A stretch of 64,000 nucleotides of DNA from Chryseobacterium tructae (GTDB taxonomy: Bacteria > Bacteroidota > Bacteroidia > Flavobacteriales > Weeksellaceae): assembly GCF_030409875.1 (NCBI RefSeq), contig NZ_JAUFQR010000003.1, forward strand, positions 558,001 through 622,000, in the 5' to 3' direction. Below, piece after piece: positions 17,102 to 25,099 of the stretch (positions within the stretch are counted from its first letter, which is position 1; each line of letters opens with the position of its first letter). Both the position numbers and the translations under genes were made by a program. A model generated the notes under the pieces. The model saw only the letters and a list, made by a program, of their open reading frames with translations, did not search any database and was not told the origin of the DNA.

Positions 17102-18171
17102 ATGAGCAGAATTTTTCCGGCAGGAGTTGCCACAGGTCAGCTAGTTACTGATATTTTTCAGTATGCTAAAGAAAACAAGTTTGCATTACCTGCAGTAAAC
17201 GTAATTGGATCAAGCAATGTAAACGCGGTGATGGAAACTGCAGCGAAATTGAACTCTCCTGTAATTATTCAGTTTTCAAATGGTGGAGCTGCTTTCAATG
17301 CAGGGAAAGGATTAAGCAATGACGGACAAAAGTCTGCAATTTTAGGAGCTATCGCAGGTGCTAAACACATTCATACACTTGCTGAAGCTTACGGAGCAAC
17401 CGTAATTCTTCACACAGACCACTGTGCAAAGAAATTATTGCCTTGGATCGACGGATTAATGGATGCTAACGAAGAGTTCTTCAAGCAAACAGGAAAATCT
17501 CTTTACTCTTCTCACATGTTAGACCTTTCTGAAGAACCTTTAGAAGAAACATTGAAATTTCAGCTAAATATTTTGAAAGAATGGCTAAACTTCAGATGAC
17601 TCTTGAAGTAGAAATCGGAGTAACTGGTGGTGAAGAAGATGGTGTTGACAACTCAGACGTTGATAACTCTAAATTATATACTCAGCCTGAAGATGTAGCG
17701 TATACCTATGAAAAATTAAAAGCTATTTCTGATAACTTTACGATTGCAGCTGCATTCGGTAACGTACACGGAGTTTACAAACCAGGAAATGTGGTTCTTA
17801 CTCCAAAAATCCTAGACAACTCTCAGAAATATGTTCAGGAGAAATTCGGAACTGCTGATAAGCCGATTAACTTTGTATTCCACGGAGGTTCAGGATCTAC
17901 TTTGGAAGAAATCAGAGAAGCGATCGACTATGGAGTAATCAAAATGAATATCGATACTGACCTTCAGTTTGCATACACAGAGGGCGTTAGAGATTATATG
18001 GTAAACAATATTGATTATTTAAGAGCTCAAATCGGAAACCCTGAAGGAGAAGAAAAGCCTAACAAAAAATTCTATGACCCAAGAGTTTGGGTAAGAAAAG
18101 GTGAGGAAACTTTCTCTACAAGATTAGTACAAGCATTTGAAGATTTAAATAACGTAAATACTTTAAAATAA
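17102..18171 (+). pseudogene. fbaA: class II fructose-bisphosphate aldolase, frameshifted as given
   Basis: Zn-dependent aldolase of glycolysis/gluconeogenesis, class IIa by length (about 356 residues when corrected). The N-terminal part shows PAVNVIGSSN, the insertion typical of class IIa and the HTDHCAKK site (D106 catalytic, H107 Zn ligand). The second part has GVTGGEEDGVDN, the NVHGVYK Zn His and the HGGSGS phosphate loop. A base is missing near 17553-17554 (ACATTGAAATTTC should contain one more base), so the frame jumps at LEETL|EISAKYFERMAKL. As this is an essential central-metabolism enzyme and both halves are intact, an assembly error is very likely. Confidence 0.93.
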
Positions 18172-18183
18172 GAACTGTACATT

Positions 18184-18236
18184 TGTACCAATGTAAAGAG
18201 TATTTCATAAGGAGTACATTCACATTGGTACATTTT
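18184..18236 (+). terminator. hairpin terminator after aldolase gene
   Basis: TGTACCAATGT (18184-18194) and ACATTGGTACA (18222-18232) form a perfect 11-bp stem with a 27-nt loop, followed by TTTT. It lies between the aldolase stop and accD. Confidence 0.6.
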
Positions 18237-18262
18237 ACATTTATACATTAATACAATTAAAA

Positions 18263-19117
18263 ATGGCATTCGACTGGTTTAAAAGAAAAGCAAAAAACAT
18301 TACCACCTCTACTGATGAGAAAAAGGACGTTCCCAAAGGTCTTTGGCATCAGACTCCATCCGGAAAAGTTGTGGAACATGATGAATTAAAGAGAAATAAC
18401 TATGTTTCTCCTGAAGATGGATTTCATGTAAGAATAGGAAGTGCGGAATTTTTTGACATCCTTTTTGACGGTGGTAAATTTACCGAACTGGATGCCAATG
18501 TTGAAAGTATTGATATCTTGAACTTTAAGGATACAAAGCCTTATAAAGATCGTTTAAAAGAAGTAAAAGCAAAAACTAAACTTACAGACTCTATCAGAAA
18601 TGCTGTAGGAACCGTAAAAGGAACTGAAATGGTAGTTTCTTGTATGGATTTCGCTTTTATTGGGGGATCTTTAGGTTCTGTAATGGGTGAAAAAATCAAA
18701 AGAGCGATTGATTATTGTATCAAGAACAAACTTCCGTATATGATTATCTGTCAGTCCGGAGGAGCTAGAATGCAGGAAGCAACTTATTCTTTGATGCAGT
18801 TAGCTAAGGTACAGGCTAAATTGGCTCAGCTTTCAGAAGCGGGTCTTTTATACATCGCTTACCTTTGTGACCCAACTTTTGGTGGAATTACAGCATCTTT
18901 CGCGATGACTGCTGATATCATCATGGCTGAACCGGGTGCATTAATCGGTTTTGCAGGGCCAAGAGTAATCCGTGAAACCATCGGTAGAGACTTACCGGAA
19001 GGATTCCAGACCTCTGAATTCCTACAAGAAAAAGGATTTGTGGACTTCATTGTAAAAAGAACTGAAATTCAGGATACTGTTGCTAAAACCGTTAATTTAT
19101 TAGCTGCAAAAGCATAA
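18263..19117 (+). CDS. accD: acetyl-CoA carboxylase carboxyltransferase beta subunit
   Basis: Transfers the carboxyl group from carboxybiotin to acetyl-CoA, making malonyl-CoA for fatty acid synthesis, as an alpha2beta2 complex with AccA. The 284-residue protein has the crotonase-type core with the SGGARMQEA motif (about residues 170-178), [13 protein letters not shown] and GFAGPRVI(R)ETI. The N-terminal zinc ribbon found in E. coli is degenerate: residues 26-55 ([12 protein letters not shown]...[10 protein letters not shown]) align with the Cys4 region but contain no cysteine. I recall the same loss in other flavobacterial AccDs. No ACC partner gene lies nearby. Confidence 0.95.
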   Translation: MAFDWFKRKAKNITTSTDEKKDVPKGLWHQTPSGKVVEHDELKRNNYVSPEDGFHVRIGSAEFFDILFDGGKFTELDANVESIDILNFKDTKPYKDRLKEVKAKTKLTDSIRNAVGTVKGTEMVVSCMDFAFIGGSLGSVMGEKIKRAIDYCIKNKLPYMIICQSGGARMQEATYSLMQLAKVQAKLAQLSEAGLLYIAYLCDPTFGGITASFAMTADIIMAEPGALIGFAGPRVIRETIGRDLPEGFQTSEFLQEKGFVDFIVKRTEIQDTVAKTVNLLAAKA

Positions 19118-19138
19118 TTCTGTAACAAAAACAATACA

Positions 19139-19168
19139 ATCTCTCTCTAATTAGGGAGAGATTTTTAT
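19139..19168 (+). terminator. intrinsic terminator after accD
   Basis: ATCTCTCTCTAA and TTAGGGAGAGAT form a 12-bp stem with one G-T wobble (19139-19162) and are followed by TTTTATTT. It ends two bases before the ATG of the next ORF, which makes that ATG suspect as a start. Confidence 0.75.
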
Positions 19169-19170
19169 TT

Positions 19171-19680
19171 ATGAGGACTTTTAAGATATTTTTCAATACC
19201 ATCCGGAGTATGAGCTTTAAAAAGATCATTCGTCTTTTATCGCTTGTTCTTCCCCATCCTCTTTTTGCCATACTGAGCTTTCATGCTACAGCTAAGGCAT
19301 ATACCATTGCACAGGCAAAATTTCCTAAAACAGCGTCTAACAATGGGATAGGAAATGCATTCAGACATGCACTCTGGTGCTGTTTCATCATGATGTATTG
19401 CAGCAAGGTTTCTTCCCCTAAAAAAGCATTGGGTTTCTGTAAAAGAATGACAGATATGCACGAAGAACTTTTCCCCAATCAACCCTTGGAAACCAAAATG
19501 GATCTCCACAACAACAAATTCGGAATGGATTATTTTATGGAACTATTACCAGGAATTCACCGCCAATTTTTTGAAAAAAGCTTTTTTGTAGACGGATTAG
19601 TAAAAAAGATGGATGATGCCAAGGTATTGAAAAATCTAGATGATGATTTTGAAGGACACCTTGTTTACCTGGAAGATTAA
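19171..19680 (+). CDS. DUF6973-like protein
   Basis: A 169-residue protein of unknown function. The core GIGNAFRHALWCCFI (residues 60-74) and MDLHNNKFGMDYF (about 110-122) match the 'GNAxRHAxW...MDxHNNxxG' signature that I associate with DUF6973, a His/Asp/Asn-rich alpha-helical domain with potential metal ligands. The start is uncertain: the ATG at 19171 directly follows the accD terminator, so the in-frame ATG at 19213 (MSFKKIIRLL) may be used instead. No signal peptide is obvious, though the first 35 residues are basic and hydrophobic. Confidence 0.65.
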   Translation: MRTFKIFFNTIRSMSFKKIIRLLSLVLPHPLFAILSFHATAKAYTIAQAKFPKTASNNGIGNAFRHALWCCFIMMYCSKVSSPKKALGFCKRMTDMHEELFPNQPLETKMDLHNNKFGMDYFMELLPGIHRQFFEKSFFVDGLVKKMDDAKVLKNLDDDFEGHLVYLED

Positions 19681-19694
19681 TTAAATATATTTTA

Positions 19695-19876
19695 TTTTTA
19701 ACGCTAAGAATACGCAAAGAAGTTATAAAACTTTATACATATTTTTTGAGCGCAAGGGCATTTCATTCAGCAAGGGAATCTAATTAGTGTCCTCTGCTAA
19801 GTGTTAACGCCACTGCGAACGAAAAATATACATCTTCCTATAAAAATCTTTGCGAACATCGCGTTAAAACAAATGA
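19695..19876. repeat. MITE-like element with inverted ends TTTTTAACGC..CGCAAAG
   Basis: The stretch 19681-20003 has no gene. It contains a roughly 180-bp block whose ends are imperfect inverted copies: left TTTTTAACGC-N8-CGCAAAGAAG near 19696-19723 and right CTTTGCGAACATCGCGTTAAAAC near 19852-19874. Related 'ACGC..AAGGCGCAAAA' sequence occurs at about 41926-41980 and ACGCAAAG begins each unit of the tandem array at 56.4 kb, so this is a family of dispersed non-coding repeats. No target-site duplication could be proven. Confidence 0.5.
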
Positions 19877-19945
19877 TTTTCAATAGCTTGAGACTGTTAT
19901 CAAAAGAATCCTTCTCACTTCTCAAAAACTTAAGTGTTTAATTCT

Positions 19946-19976
19946 TTTGTAACTTTTGTGGTTTAAAGTATTTTTG
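19946..19976 (+). promoter_or_regulatory. full Bacteroidota promoter (TTTG-N19-TATTTTTG)
   Basis: TTTG at 19946-19949 and TATTTTTG at 19969-19976 are separated by exactly 19 bases, the consensus -33/-7 arrangement. The ATG of the membrane protein gene at 20004 lies 27 bases downstream. Confidence 0.7.
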
Positions 19977-20003
19977 ATAAGTTTAAACAATTAAATCAAT
20001 CGA

Positions 20004-21386
20004 ATGGTTCTCAGCAGAATTTGGTCGGCTTTTATTATCATCGCCATTGCCATTGCCAGTATAAAATACATCTCGTCAAGCAATTACAAAACGATTTTCA
20101 ACGACATGGTTGTTGGAAAAGGTGGTGATACGGTCAAGATTGCGACTCAGCCTATGACTGTCCTTTCTCCGGTGGTGAAAGACAGCCTGATGAAGAAAAA
20201 CGATTTTGCTGATAGTAGAATTCACTATAAAACAGATTCTTTAAAGCAAAATGTAAAGGTTTACCGCGTTCAGGAAGCTGATGGCGTTATCGGAACCTCT
20301 GAAACCGCTGTAAAAATATGCATTGGCTTGATTGGAATTATGACTCTTTTTATGGGATTCATGAGTATTGCTGAAAAAGCGGGCGGAATCAATCTTTTAA
20401 GCCGATTCATTCAACCTTTCTTTTCTAAATTATTTCCTGATATTCCTAAAAATCACCCGGCATTCGGGCATATGCTGATGAATTTCAGCGCCAATCTTCT
20501 GGGATTGGATAATGCAGCTACTCCATTTGGATTGAAAGCGATGGAAAGTCTTCAGACTTTAAATCCTAATAAAGATACTGCCAGCAATTCACAAATCATG
20601 TTTCTGTGTCTTCACGCAGGAGGAATGACACTTATTCCGGTATCTATTATTGCGATCAGGGCATCAATGGGCTCTAAAACTCCTACCGATATCTTTCTGC
20701 CTTGTATGATTGCAACTTTTGCAGCAACTTTAGCAGCTATGATTATTGTTTCTTTATACCAAAAGATCAATCTTCTCCGCCCTGTAGTGATTGCTTACGT
20801 AGGAGGAATTTCTGCTATTATCGGATTATTAGTGGTCTATCTTGTACATTTGAGCAAGGACGAACTTGATGATTTTAGTAAGGTATTAAGTAATGGTCTT
20901 ATTCTCTTTATTTTCCTAGCGATCGTACTTGGAGCGGTTTATAAAAAGATCAACGTTTTTGATGCCTTTATTGAAGGCGCTAAAGAAGGATTTACAACCT
21001 GTGTAAAGATTATTCCTTACCTCGTTGGAATGCTGATCGCTATTTCTCTTTTAAGAACTTCCGGAGTTTTCGATGTTCTCATTGACGGGATGAAATGGGT
21101 TGCCTATACAGCTAACCTTGACCCAAGATTCGTTGATGGACTTCCCACAGCATTAATCAAACCTTTATCCGGTTCCGGAGCCAGAGGAATGATGGTAGAC
21201 ACCATGGCAACTTTCGGAGCAGATAGCTTTCAGGGTAAATTAGCTGCCGTTCTTCAGGGAAGCTCAGACACGACATTCTATGTGATTGCGGTATACTTTG
21301 GTGCCGTAGCCATAAAGAATACAAGATACACGGTGATTGCTATGCTTTGGCAGATTTGGTGGGTATTATTACCTCTATTGCTTTAG
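20004..21386 (+). CDS. nucleoside-recognition (Gate) membrane protein, SpmA-SpmB-like fusion
   Basis: A 460-residue integral membrane protein. The first half, after a loop-rich insertion (residues 25-95), contains LMGFMSIAEKAGG and HPAFGHMLMNFSANLLGLDNAATPFGL, a signature of SpmA-like Gate domains. The second half (about 300-460) contains EGFTTCVKIIPYLVGMLIAI and LSGSGARGM...SDTTFYVIAVYFG, a signature of SpmB. These two proteins are separate in Bacillus, where they act in spore-core dehydration; non-sporulating Bacteroidota carry the fusion, role unknown (possibly transport). A strong promoter precedes the gene. Confidence 0.85.
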   Translation: MVLSRIWSAFIIIAIAIASIKYISSSNYKTIFNDMVVGKGGDTVKIATQPMTVLSPVVKDSLMKKNDFADSRIHYKTDSLKQNVKVYRVQEADGVIGTSETAVKICIGLIGIMTLFMGFMSIAEKAGGINLLSRFIQPFFSKLFPDIPKNHPAFGHMLMNFSANLLGLDNAATPFGLKAMESLQTLNPNKDTASNSQIMFLCLHAGGMTLIPVSIIAIRASMGSKTPTDIFLPCMIATFAATLAAMIIVSLYQKINLLRPVVIAYVGGISAIIGLLVVYLVHLSKDELDDFSKVLSNGLILFIFLAIVLGAVYKKINVFDAFIEGAKEGFTTCVKIIPYLVGMLIAISLLRTSGVFDVLIDGMKWVAYTANLDPRFVDGLPTALIKPLSGSGARGMMVDTMATFGADSFQGKLAAVLQGSSDTTFYVIAVYFGAVAIKNTRYTVIAMLWQIWWVLLPLLL

Positions 21387-21407
21387 CGTACCTTTTCTTT
21401 GCTTAAT

Positions 21408-21841
21408 CTAGTTGCTGGTTTGTCGGTTGCTAGTTCTTACTGCTAAAAATGATATATGAGCTACAATAAACTTGATATTTATAACATTGCTTTTGAGTTG
21501 TTTGTTGAAACGCATCAATTGTCATTACAACTACCAAAGTATGAATTATATGAGCTTGGCAGTCAATTAAGACGCTCGGCAGACTCAGTTGTTACAAATA
21601 TTGCAGAAGGCTATGGAAGAAATAATTACAAAGGAGACTTCATCAGATTCCTTACTTATTCTCAGGCAAGTTGTGATGAAACGGTATGTCATTTATCAAA
21701 AATAACAAGACTTTACCCGGAATTAAGCCAAGAATTTAAAGACAAATCAGAACAATATAAATTATTAGGAGGAAAAATAAATAATTTTATAAAATACGTT
21801 CAGCTAAGCTGGCGCACATAACTCAGCAACTAGCAACTAGC
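21408..21841. repeat. inverted repeats flanking the four-helix-bundle gene
   Basis: CTAGTTGCT (21408-21416) and GTTGCTAGTT (21426-21435) upstream have reverse-complement partners AGCAACTAG (21832-21840) and AACTAGCAAC (21828-21837) downstream. The gene at 21456-21821 therefore lies between inverted arms built from a GTTGCTAG unit, as expected of a small mobile cassette. Confidence 0.55.
21456..21821 (+). CDS. four-helix-bundle protein (S23/23S rRNA IVP family)
   Basis: A 121-residue helical protein with the full family pattern: an N-terminal KLDIYNIAFELFVETHQLS helix, then LGSQLRRSADSVVTNIAEGYGR, the most conserved block (residues 46-67), and FLTYSQASCDETVCHL. First known as the ORF within intervening sequences of 23S rRNA genes and related in fold to the Avd protein of diversity-generating retroelements; it binds nucleic acid. 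Here it stands in an intergenic region between inverted repeats, without a reverse transcriptase or rRNA gene. Actual function is unknown. Confidence 0.85.
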   Translation: MSYNKLDIYNIAFELFVETHQLSLQLPKYELYELGSQLRRSADSVVTNIAEGYGRNNYKGDFIRFLTYSQASCDETVCHLSKITRLYPELSQEFKDKSEQYKLLGGKINNFIKYVQLSWRT

Positions 21842-21857
21842 GGCAAAACTACCCATT

Positions 21858-22250
21858 ATGATTACAGATAAAGAATTTACCCTAAGACTCATCCGCCAGC
21901 TAAGCCAGGCATTAGAAAAACTGATCCTTGATAAGCCTGAAGAAAGCTTACTACAGAAAGAGTTGGATTTTGATACTCTGATGAGAGATATTTTCAAAAT
22001 GAATTTTACGGAAGTATCTTCAATGACTAAAGAAGAAATGATTGCCCTTGTCAATGAAAGACAGGAAAGGGATCATAAAGACTATTACGAAATGCTTGGA
22101 AACCTTTTCTACTTCAAGGGCAGAGAAGATCAAAATAAAGATTTTCAGGATAAGGCTAAAACGTTCTATGAGCTGTACTTACAGACCAGTGGAATTTTTG
22201 CCCTCCCAATTATTAACAGAATCAATGAATTAAAAAAAGCACTTGAATAA
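21858..22250 (+). CDS. small helical protein, possibly DUF6483-like
   Basis: A 130-residue, mostly helical, charged cytoplasmic protein. The opening DKEFTLRLIRQLSQALEKLIL resembles the amphipathic start of DUF6483 proteins ('xxDYIxRxIxQxxxxLxxL'), and the C-terminal half looks like a single TPR-like hairpin (YYEMLGNLFYFKGREDQNKDF). I cannot name a function. It is followed by a bidirectional terminator and faces the tonB-exbD-exbB cluster. Confidence 0.55.
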   Translation: MITDKEFTLRLIRQLSQALEKLILDKPEESLLQKELDFDTLMRDIFKMNFTEVSSMTKEEMIALVNERQERDHKDYYEMLGNLFYFKGREDQNKDFQDKAKTFYELYLQTSGIFALPIINRINELKKALE

Positions 22251-22262
22251 AGTGCTTTTGTA
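22235..22262. terminator. bidirectional terminator
   Basis: AAAAGCACTT (22235-22244) and AAGTGCTTTT (22250-22259) make a perfect 10-bp stem with a 5-nt loop between convergent genes. Confidence 0.75.
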
Positions 22263-22265
22263 TTT

Positions 22266-23156
22266 TTAGAATGTAATTTTATAAGTTCCACTGGAAGATA
22301 CATTGGCTTTTTCAGCTTTTACATATTTCTTCACCCAGCTAACAGATGTAGATGATACACAAGGATCTGAAACTCCTCCTGCTCTTCTTGCTGACACTAC
22401 GTTTCCTGCTTTATCTACCGTATAAGCAATCGTAATAGATCCACTGGCTGTACAGCTGTGAGATGGCTGTGCTCCTCCTCTTCCCATTGTTCCGGGAATA
22501 TATCCTACCAGTTTTCTATCAATTCCTACTTTACTGTCACCATTTCCTTCACCTCCTAGCGGATCTCCTGCATTACCAGATCCATTTCCATCACCCTGTC
22601 CACCAGGTTTCTGTCCTTTTCCGCCAATAAACTTACCAATAGCGGCATTTCCTTGTCCGTCACCGTTTCCAGTCTTTGAATTGGCTTTTGCAGCTCCAGA
22701 TTTTTTAGTATTCTTAGCTGTACTTGTATTTGTAGCTGCTTTTTTCTCTGCTTTTTTAGATTCCTCTTTTTTAGGAACTGTATTTTTTGAATTATTTCCA
22801 GTAATCACTTTTTCCTTCGCTTCTACTTTCTTTGGCTCGGGTTTCACTACCGGTTCAGGCTTTATTTCTGTTTTTGTTTCAGGAACTGGAACTTCTACAG
22901 GTTCCGGTGTTACGACTTCTGTCTCAGCAGCCAGACTTCCTGGTTGTTCCGCGGGTTCTTCAGCACCATTCCCGTTTCTGTTGTCTCCAAAGTTCACTAA
23001 CATGGTAGTCACTACTTCGGGTTCTTTATCCAGCTCTGGTTTTAATTTATAATAAAAAACAAAAAGCAAAATGGCAGCCCAAATCAGGACAGAGAGTAAT
23101 GCACTCTTTATCCGGTCTCGGTTTTCCTCGTTTCTGTTTGTAGTGTAGCTTCTCAT
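22266..23156 (-). CDS. TonB-like energy transducer with Pro/Gly/Lys-rich linker
   Basis: A 296-residue protein with one N-terminal membrane anchor (residues 21-40, SVLIWAAILLFVFYY), a long proline/glutamate/lysine-rich periplasmic spacer (about 55-150), a glycine-rich stretch and a C-terminal domain ending in YVKAEKANVSSSGTYKITF. Two cysteines, SHSCTASG and SDPCVSS, could form a disulfide. The architecture and position downstream of exbB and exbD identify it as the third partner of a proton-driven ExbBD complex. The C-terminal domain is not a classical TonB_C, so the receptor partner is uncertain. Confidence 0.8.
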   Translation of the reverse strand: MRSYTTNRNEENRDRIKSALLSVLIWAAILLFVFYYKLKPELDKEPEVVTTMLVNFGDNRNGNGAEEPAEQPGSLAAETEVVTPEPVEVPVPETKTEIKPEPVVKPEPKKVEAKEKVITGNNSKNTVPKKEESKKAEKKAATNTSTAKNTKKSGAAKANSKTGNGDGQGNAAIGKFIGGKGQKPGGQGDGNGSGNAGDPLGGEGNGDSKVGIDRKLVGYIPGTMGRGGAQPSHSCTASGSITIAYTVDKAGNVVSARRAGGVSDPCVSSTSVSWVKKYVKAEKANVSSSGTYKITF

Positions 23157-23178
23157 CTTAAAAAATGATTCTTAGCAT

Positions 23179-23576
23179 TTATTTATCCTTAACCGTTGCA
23201 ATAGCAATGTTAAATTTATGTTTTTCAGCAATTTCCATAACGAAAACAACATCTTTGTGCATGGTATTTTCATCAGCTCTGATTGTGAAAGATTTATTAG
23301 TCTGCCCTGATAATTTATCTGCAATGATCTGCTCAAGTTCTCCTTTATTTACAGGATTATCATCCACAAAATAAGATCCGTCCGGCTTAATACTTACCAC
23401 AACAGGGTTGGGAATATTATCTTCAACGGCTCCGGCTTTGGCAAATTCACCTCTATAGCACTTTGATTGGCTGCAGACGATGTAATCATAAAGAAAATCA
23501 GCATCAACAGGATAACATCTGTCATCGCTGCTAAACTGAATTCCGGATTTGCTTTATTTCTTCTCTGAATTTTCAT
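23179..23576 (-). pseudogene. exbD: ExbD/TolR biopolymer transport protein, frameshifted as given
   Basis: Small subunit of the ExbB-ExbD proton channel, about 132 residues corrected. The N-terminal cytoplasmic segment and membrane helix SLAAMTDVILLMLIFFMITS carry the essential Asp (MTDV). The periplasmic domain continues in a second frame with VSIKPDGSYFVDDNPV. One base is missing in the T run 23437-23439 (minus strand CCAAAGCC should be CCAAAAGCC), splitting the protein at NLPK|AGAVEDNIPNPVV. Probably an assembly error. Lies between exbB (12 bases upstream) and the TonB-like gene. Confidence 0.9.
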
Positions 23577-23588
23577 CTTAAGAAAGAT

Positions 23589-24293
23589 TTATAAAGGTTT
23601 GTTGATAAGGTCTAAAAATTCTCCTGACATATTCTGAGCCTTCAATACAAATTTATCAATTCTCGTTAAAAGAATGTTGTAACAGAAGTTAGCAGGAATT
23701 GCTACAGCAAGACCTACAGCAGTCTGCCCTAATGCCGTATAGATACCTTCTGAAAGTGTTTTCGGAGAGAAAGAACCTGTTGCATGTGATAGATTAAAGA
23801 AGGCAATAATCATCCCGATTACCGTTCCCAAAAGACCTAACATTGGTGCAATACTGGGTACTACAGCCAAAAGATTCAGGTTTTTCTCCATATTGGCCAC
23901 TTCTACCTGAGCCTGCGATTCCATCGCACTTACGATATCAGAAACAGGACGGCCAAGCCTTGAGATCCCTTTTTCAAGAATTCTTCCTTCCGGAGAGTTC
24001 TGTGTTTTACAATAATCAGCAGCAGCTTCTATTTTTCCTGCCTTAATAAAGTCTTCAATATTATTCATGAAGTTAGAATCCGTCTTTGAAGTCAGTCTTT
24101 TAATAAAGAAAAATCTTTCAAAAAACAGATATAGGGAAAATACTCCAAGTAATAATACGGTCATCATCACTATTTTAGCGAAGGCTCCTCCATGGAACAT
24201 GATTTTCCAGAATGAAAATTCTAAATTGTCTGCGGCAACTGCAGGTGTAGTGATTTGTGCAAATAAAATCTGAGAAAGTTCCGTTAACAGCAT
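23589..24293 (-). CDS. exbB: MotA/TolQ/ExbB proton channel family protein
   Basis: A 234-residue inner-membrane protein with three membrane helices: one near residues 35-60 and two flanking the conserved block (AVVPSIAPMLGLLGTVIGMI, about 143-162; TALGQTAVGLAVAIPANFCYN, about 186-206). These are the TolQ/ExbB signature helices that line the proton path. It is first in the operon exbB-exbD-tonB-like. A TACATTTG box lies 31 bases upstream on the minus strand (24331-24324). The complex powers TonB-dependent receptors or envelope integrity. Confidence 0.92.
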   Translation of the reverse strand: MLLTELSQILFAQITTPAVAADNLEFSFWKIMFHGGAFAKIVMMTVLLLGVFSLYLFFERFFFIKRLTSKTDSNFMNNIEDFIKAGKIEAAADYCKTQNSPEGRILEKGISRLGRPVSDIVSAMESQAQVEVANMEKNLNLLAVVPSIAPMLGLLGTVIGMIIAFFNLSHATGSFSPKTLSEGIYTALGQTAVGLAVAIPANFCYNILLTRIDKFVLKAQNMSGEFLDLINKPL

Positions 24294-24323
24294 TAAATGT
24301 GAATTTTATTAAAGTTTCAACGA

Positions 24324-24331
24324 CAAATGTA
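24324..24331 (-). promoter_or_regulatory. -7 promoter box of exbB operon
   Basis: On the minus strand this reads TACATTTG, matching TAnnTTTG; a -33 TTTG at the ideal position is not evident. Confidence 0.45.
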
Positions 24332-24469
24332 GTGGAATATTATGAATTGCTCTCTTAAAAATTGCTTAAAAACAACTTAAAGTTTGTTATTATGTGTCAA
24401 CAACAAATTTCTTTCCAAAAAATAATTTTGAAAAGAAATCTGCTATTAAAAAGGAAGAATCAGTAGCGT

Positions 24470-24931
24470 TTAGTCTTCGTCTACTTCAATATCATCCTGT
24501 TTGAACTCGCATTTTAACCTAAAAGGAATCGGAGTATCTGATCCGGTATAGAAATCATCAATGGTTCCCTTCCATATCATCTGAAGCTCGCCCTCTTCGT
24601 TTTTCTCGAAAAGAAGCTCATTATCGTAGACATAGGCATCTTCATCATCGAAAAGATCTACCTCTGTATAAGTTTCTTCATCAGAGTCATTGATTTTTAT
24701 TGTTTTTCCTTCTATTTCCGCAGAGTCGATAGGAAAATCGAAGATCTCAAGTGAAAGCTGCGGAAACTTGTACTGTAATGAATCATCGTCTACGTGATCC
24801 AAACCGTCATCCGTAATAATTTCAACCTCTAAAAAATGTTGCTGGTTGCTGTAAACTGCCTTACAATAAGTGTTTCTAATATTGTATTTTAGCGTTTCCT
24901 CCGGATGGTAAATTTTTAAAATCCCTTTCAT
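24470..24931 (-). CDS. acidic cytoplasmic protein of unknown function
   Basis: A 153-residue, strongly acidic protein (many Asp/Glu, for example DDGLDHVDDD, FDDEDAYVYD). It has no signal peptide and no membrane segment. Alternating hydrophobic strands suggest a beta-rich fold. I do not recognise a family. It has its own upstream leader and stands alone on the minus strand between exbB and the DUF885 gene. Confidence 0.6.
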   Translation of the reverse strand: MKGILKIYHPEETLKYNIRNTYCKAVYSNQQHFLEVEIITDDGLDHVDDDSLQYKFPQLSLEIFDFPIDSAEIEGKTIKINDSDEETYTEVDLFDDEDAYVYDNELLFEKNEEGELQMIWKGTIDDFYTGSDTPIPFRLKCEFKQDDIEVDED

Positions 24932-25072
24932 TTTTTCTTAAAAAAAGAACTGTAATAATATGATTGTTAAACGTTTTAGACAAAGATAAAAAATTGATTT
25001 AATGTGAAAAGGATTTTGAATATTATTTTTTAAAATCAATTCCCAGAATGTGATGAATCTCCCAATAATACT

Positions 25073-25080
25073 TACTTTTG
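25073..25080 (+). promoter_or_regulatory. -7 promoter box of DUF885 lipoprotein gene
   Basis: TACTTTTG matches TAnnTTTG and ends 19 bases before the ATG at 25100. Confidence 0.5.
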
Positions 25081-25099
25081 CTTTATAAAGATTCTGAAA

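Noticed and set aside
20004..21386. Evidence for sporulation (SpmA/SpmB)
   Set aside because: Fused SpmAB-like Gate proteins are common in non-sporulating Bacteroidota; no other sporulation gene is present.
21456..21821. Part of a diversity-generating retroelement (Avd)
   Set aside because: No reverse transcriptase, template repeat or variable repeat nearby; only the four-helix fold is shared.
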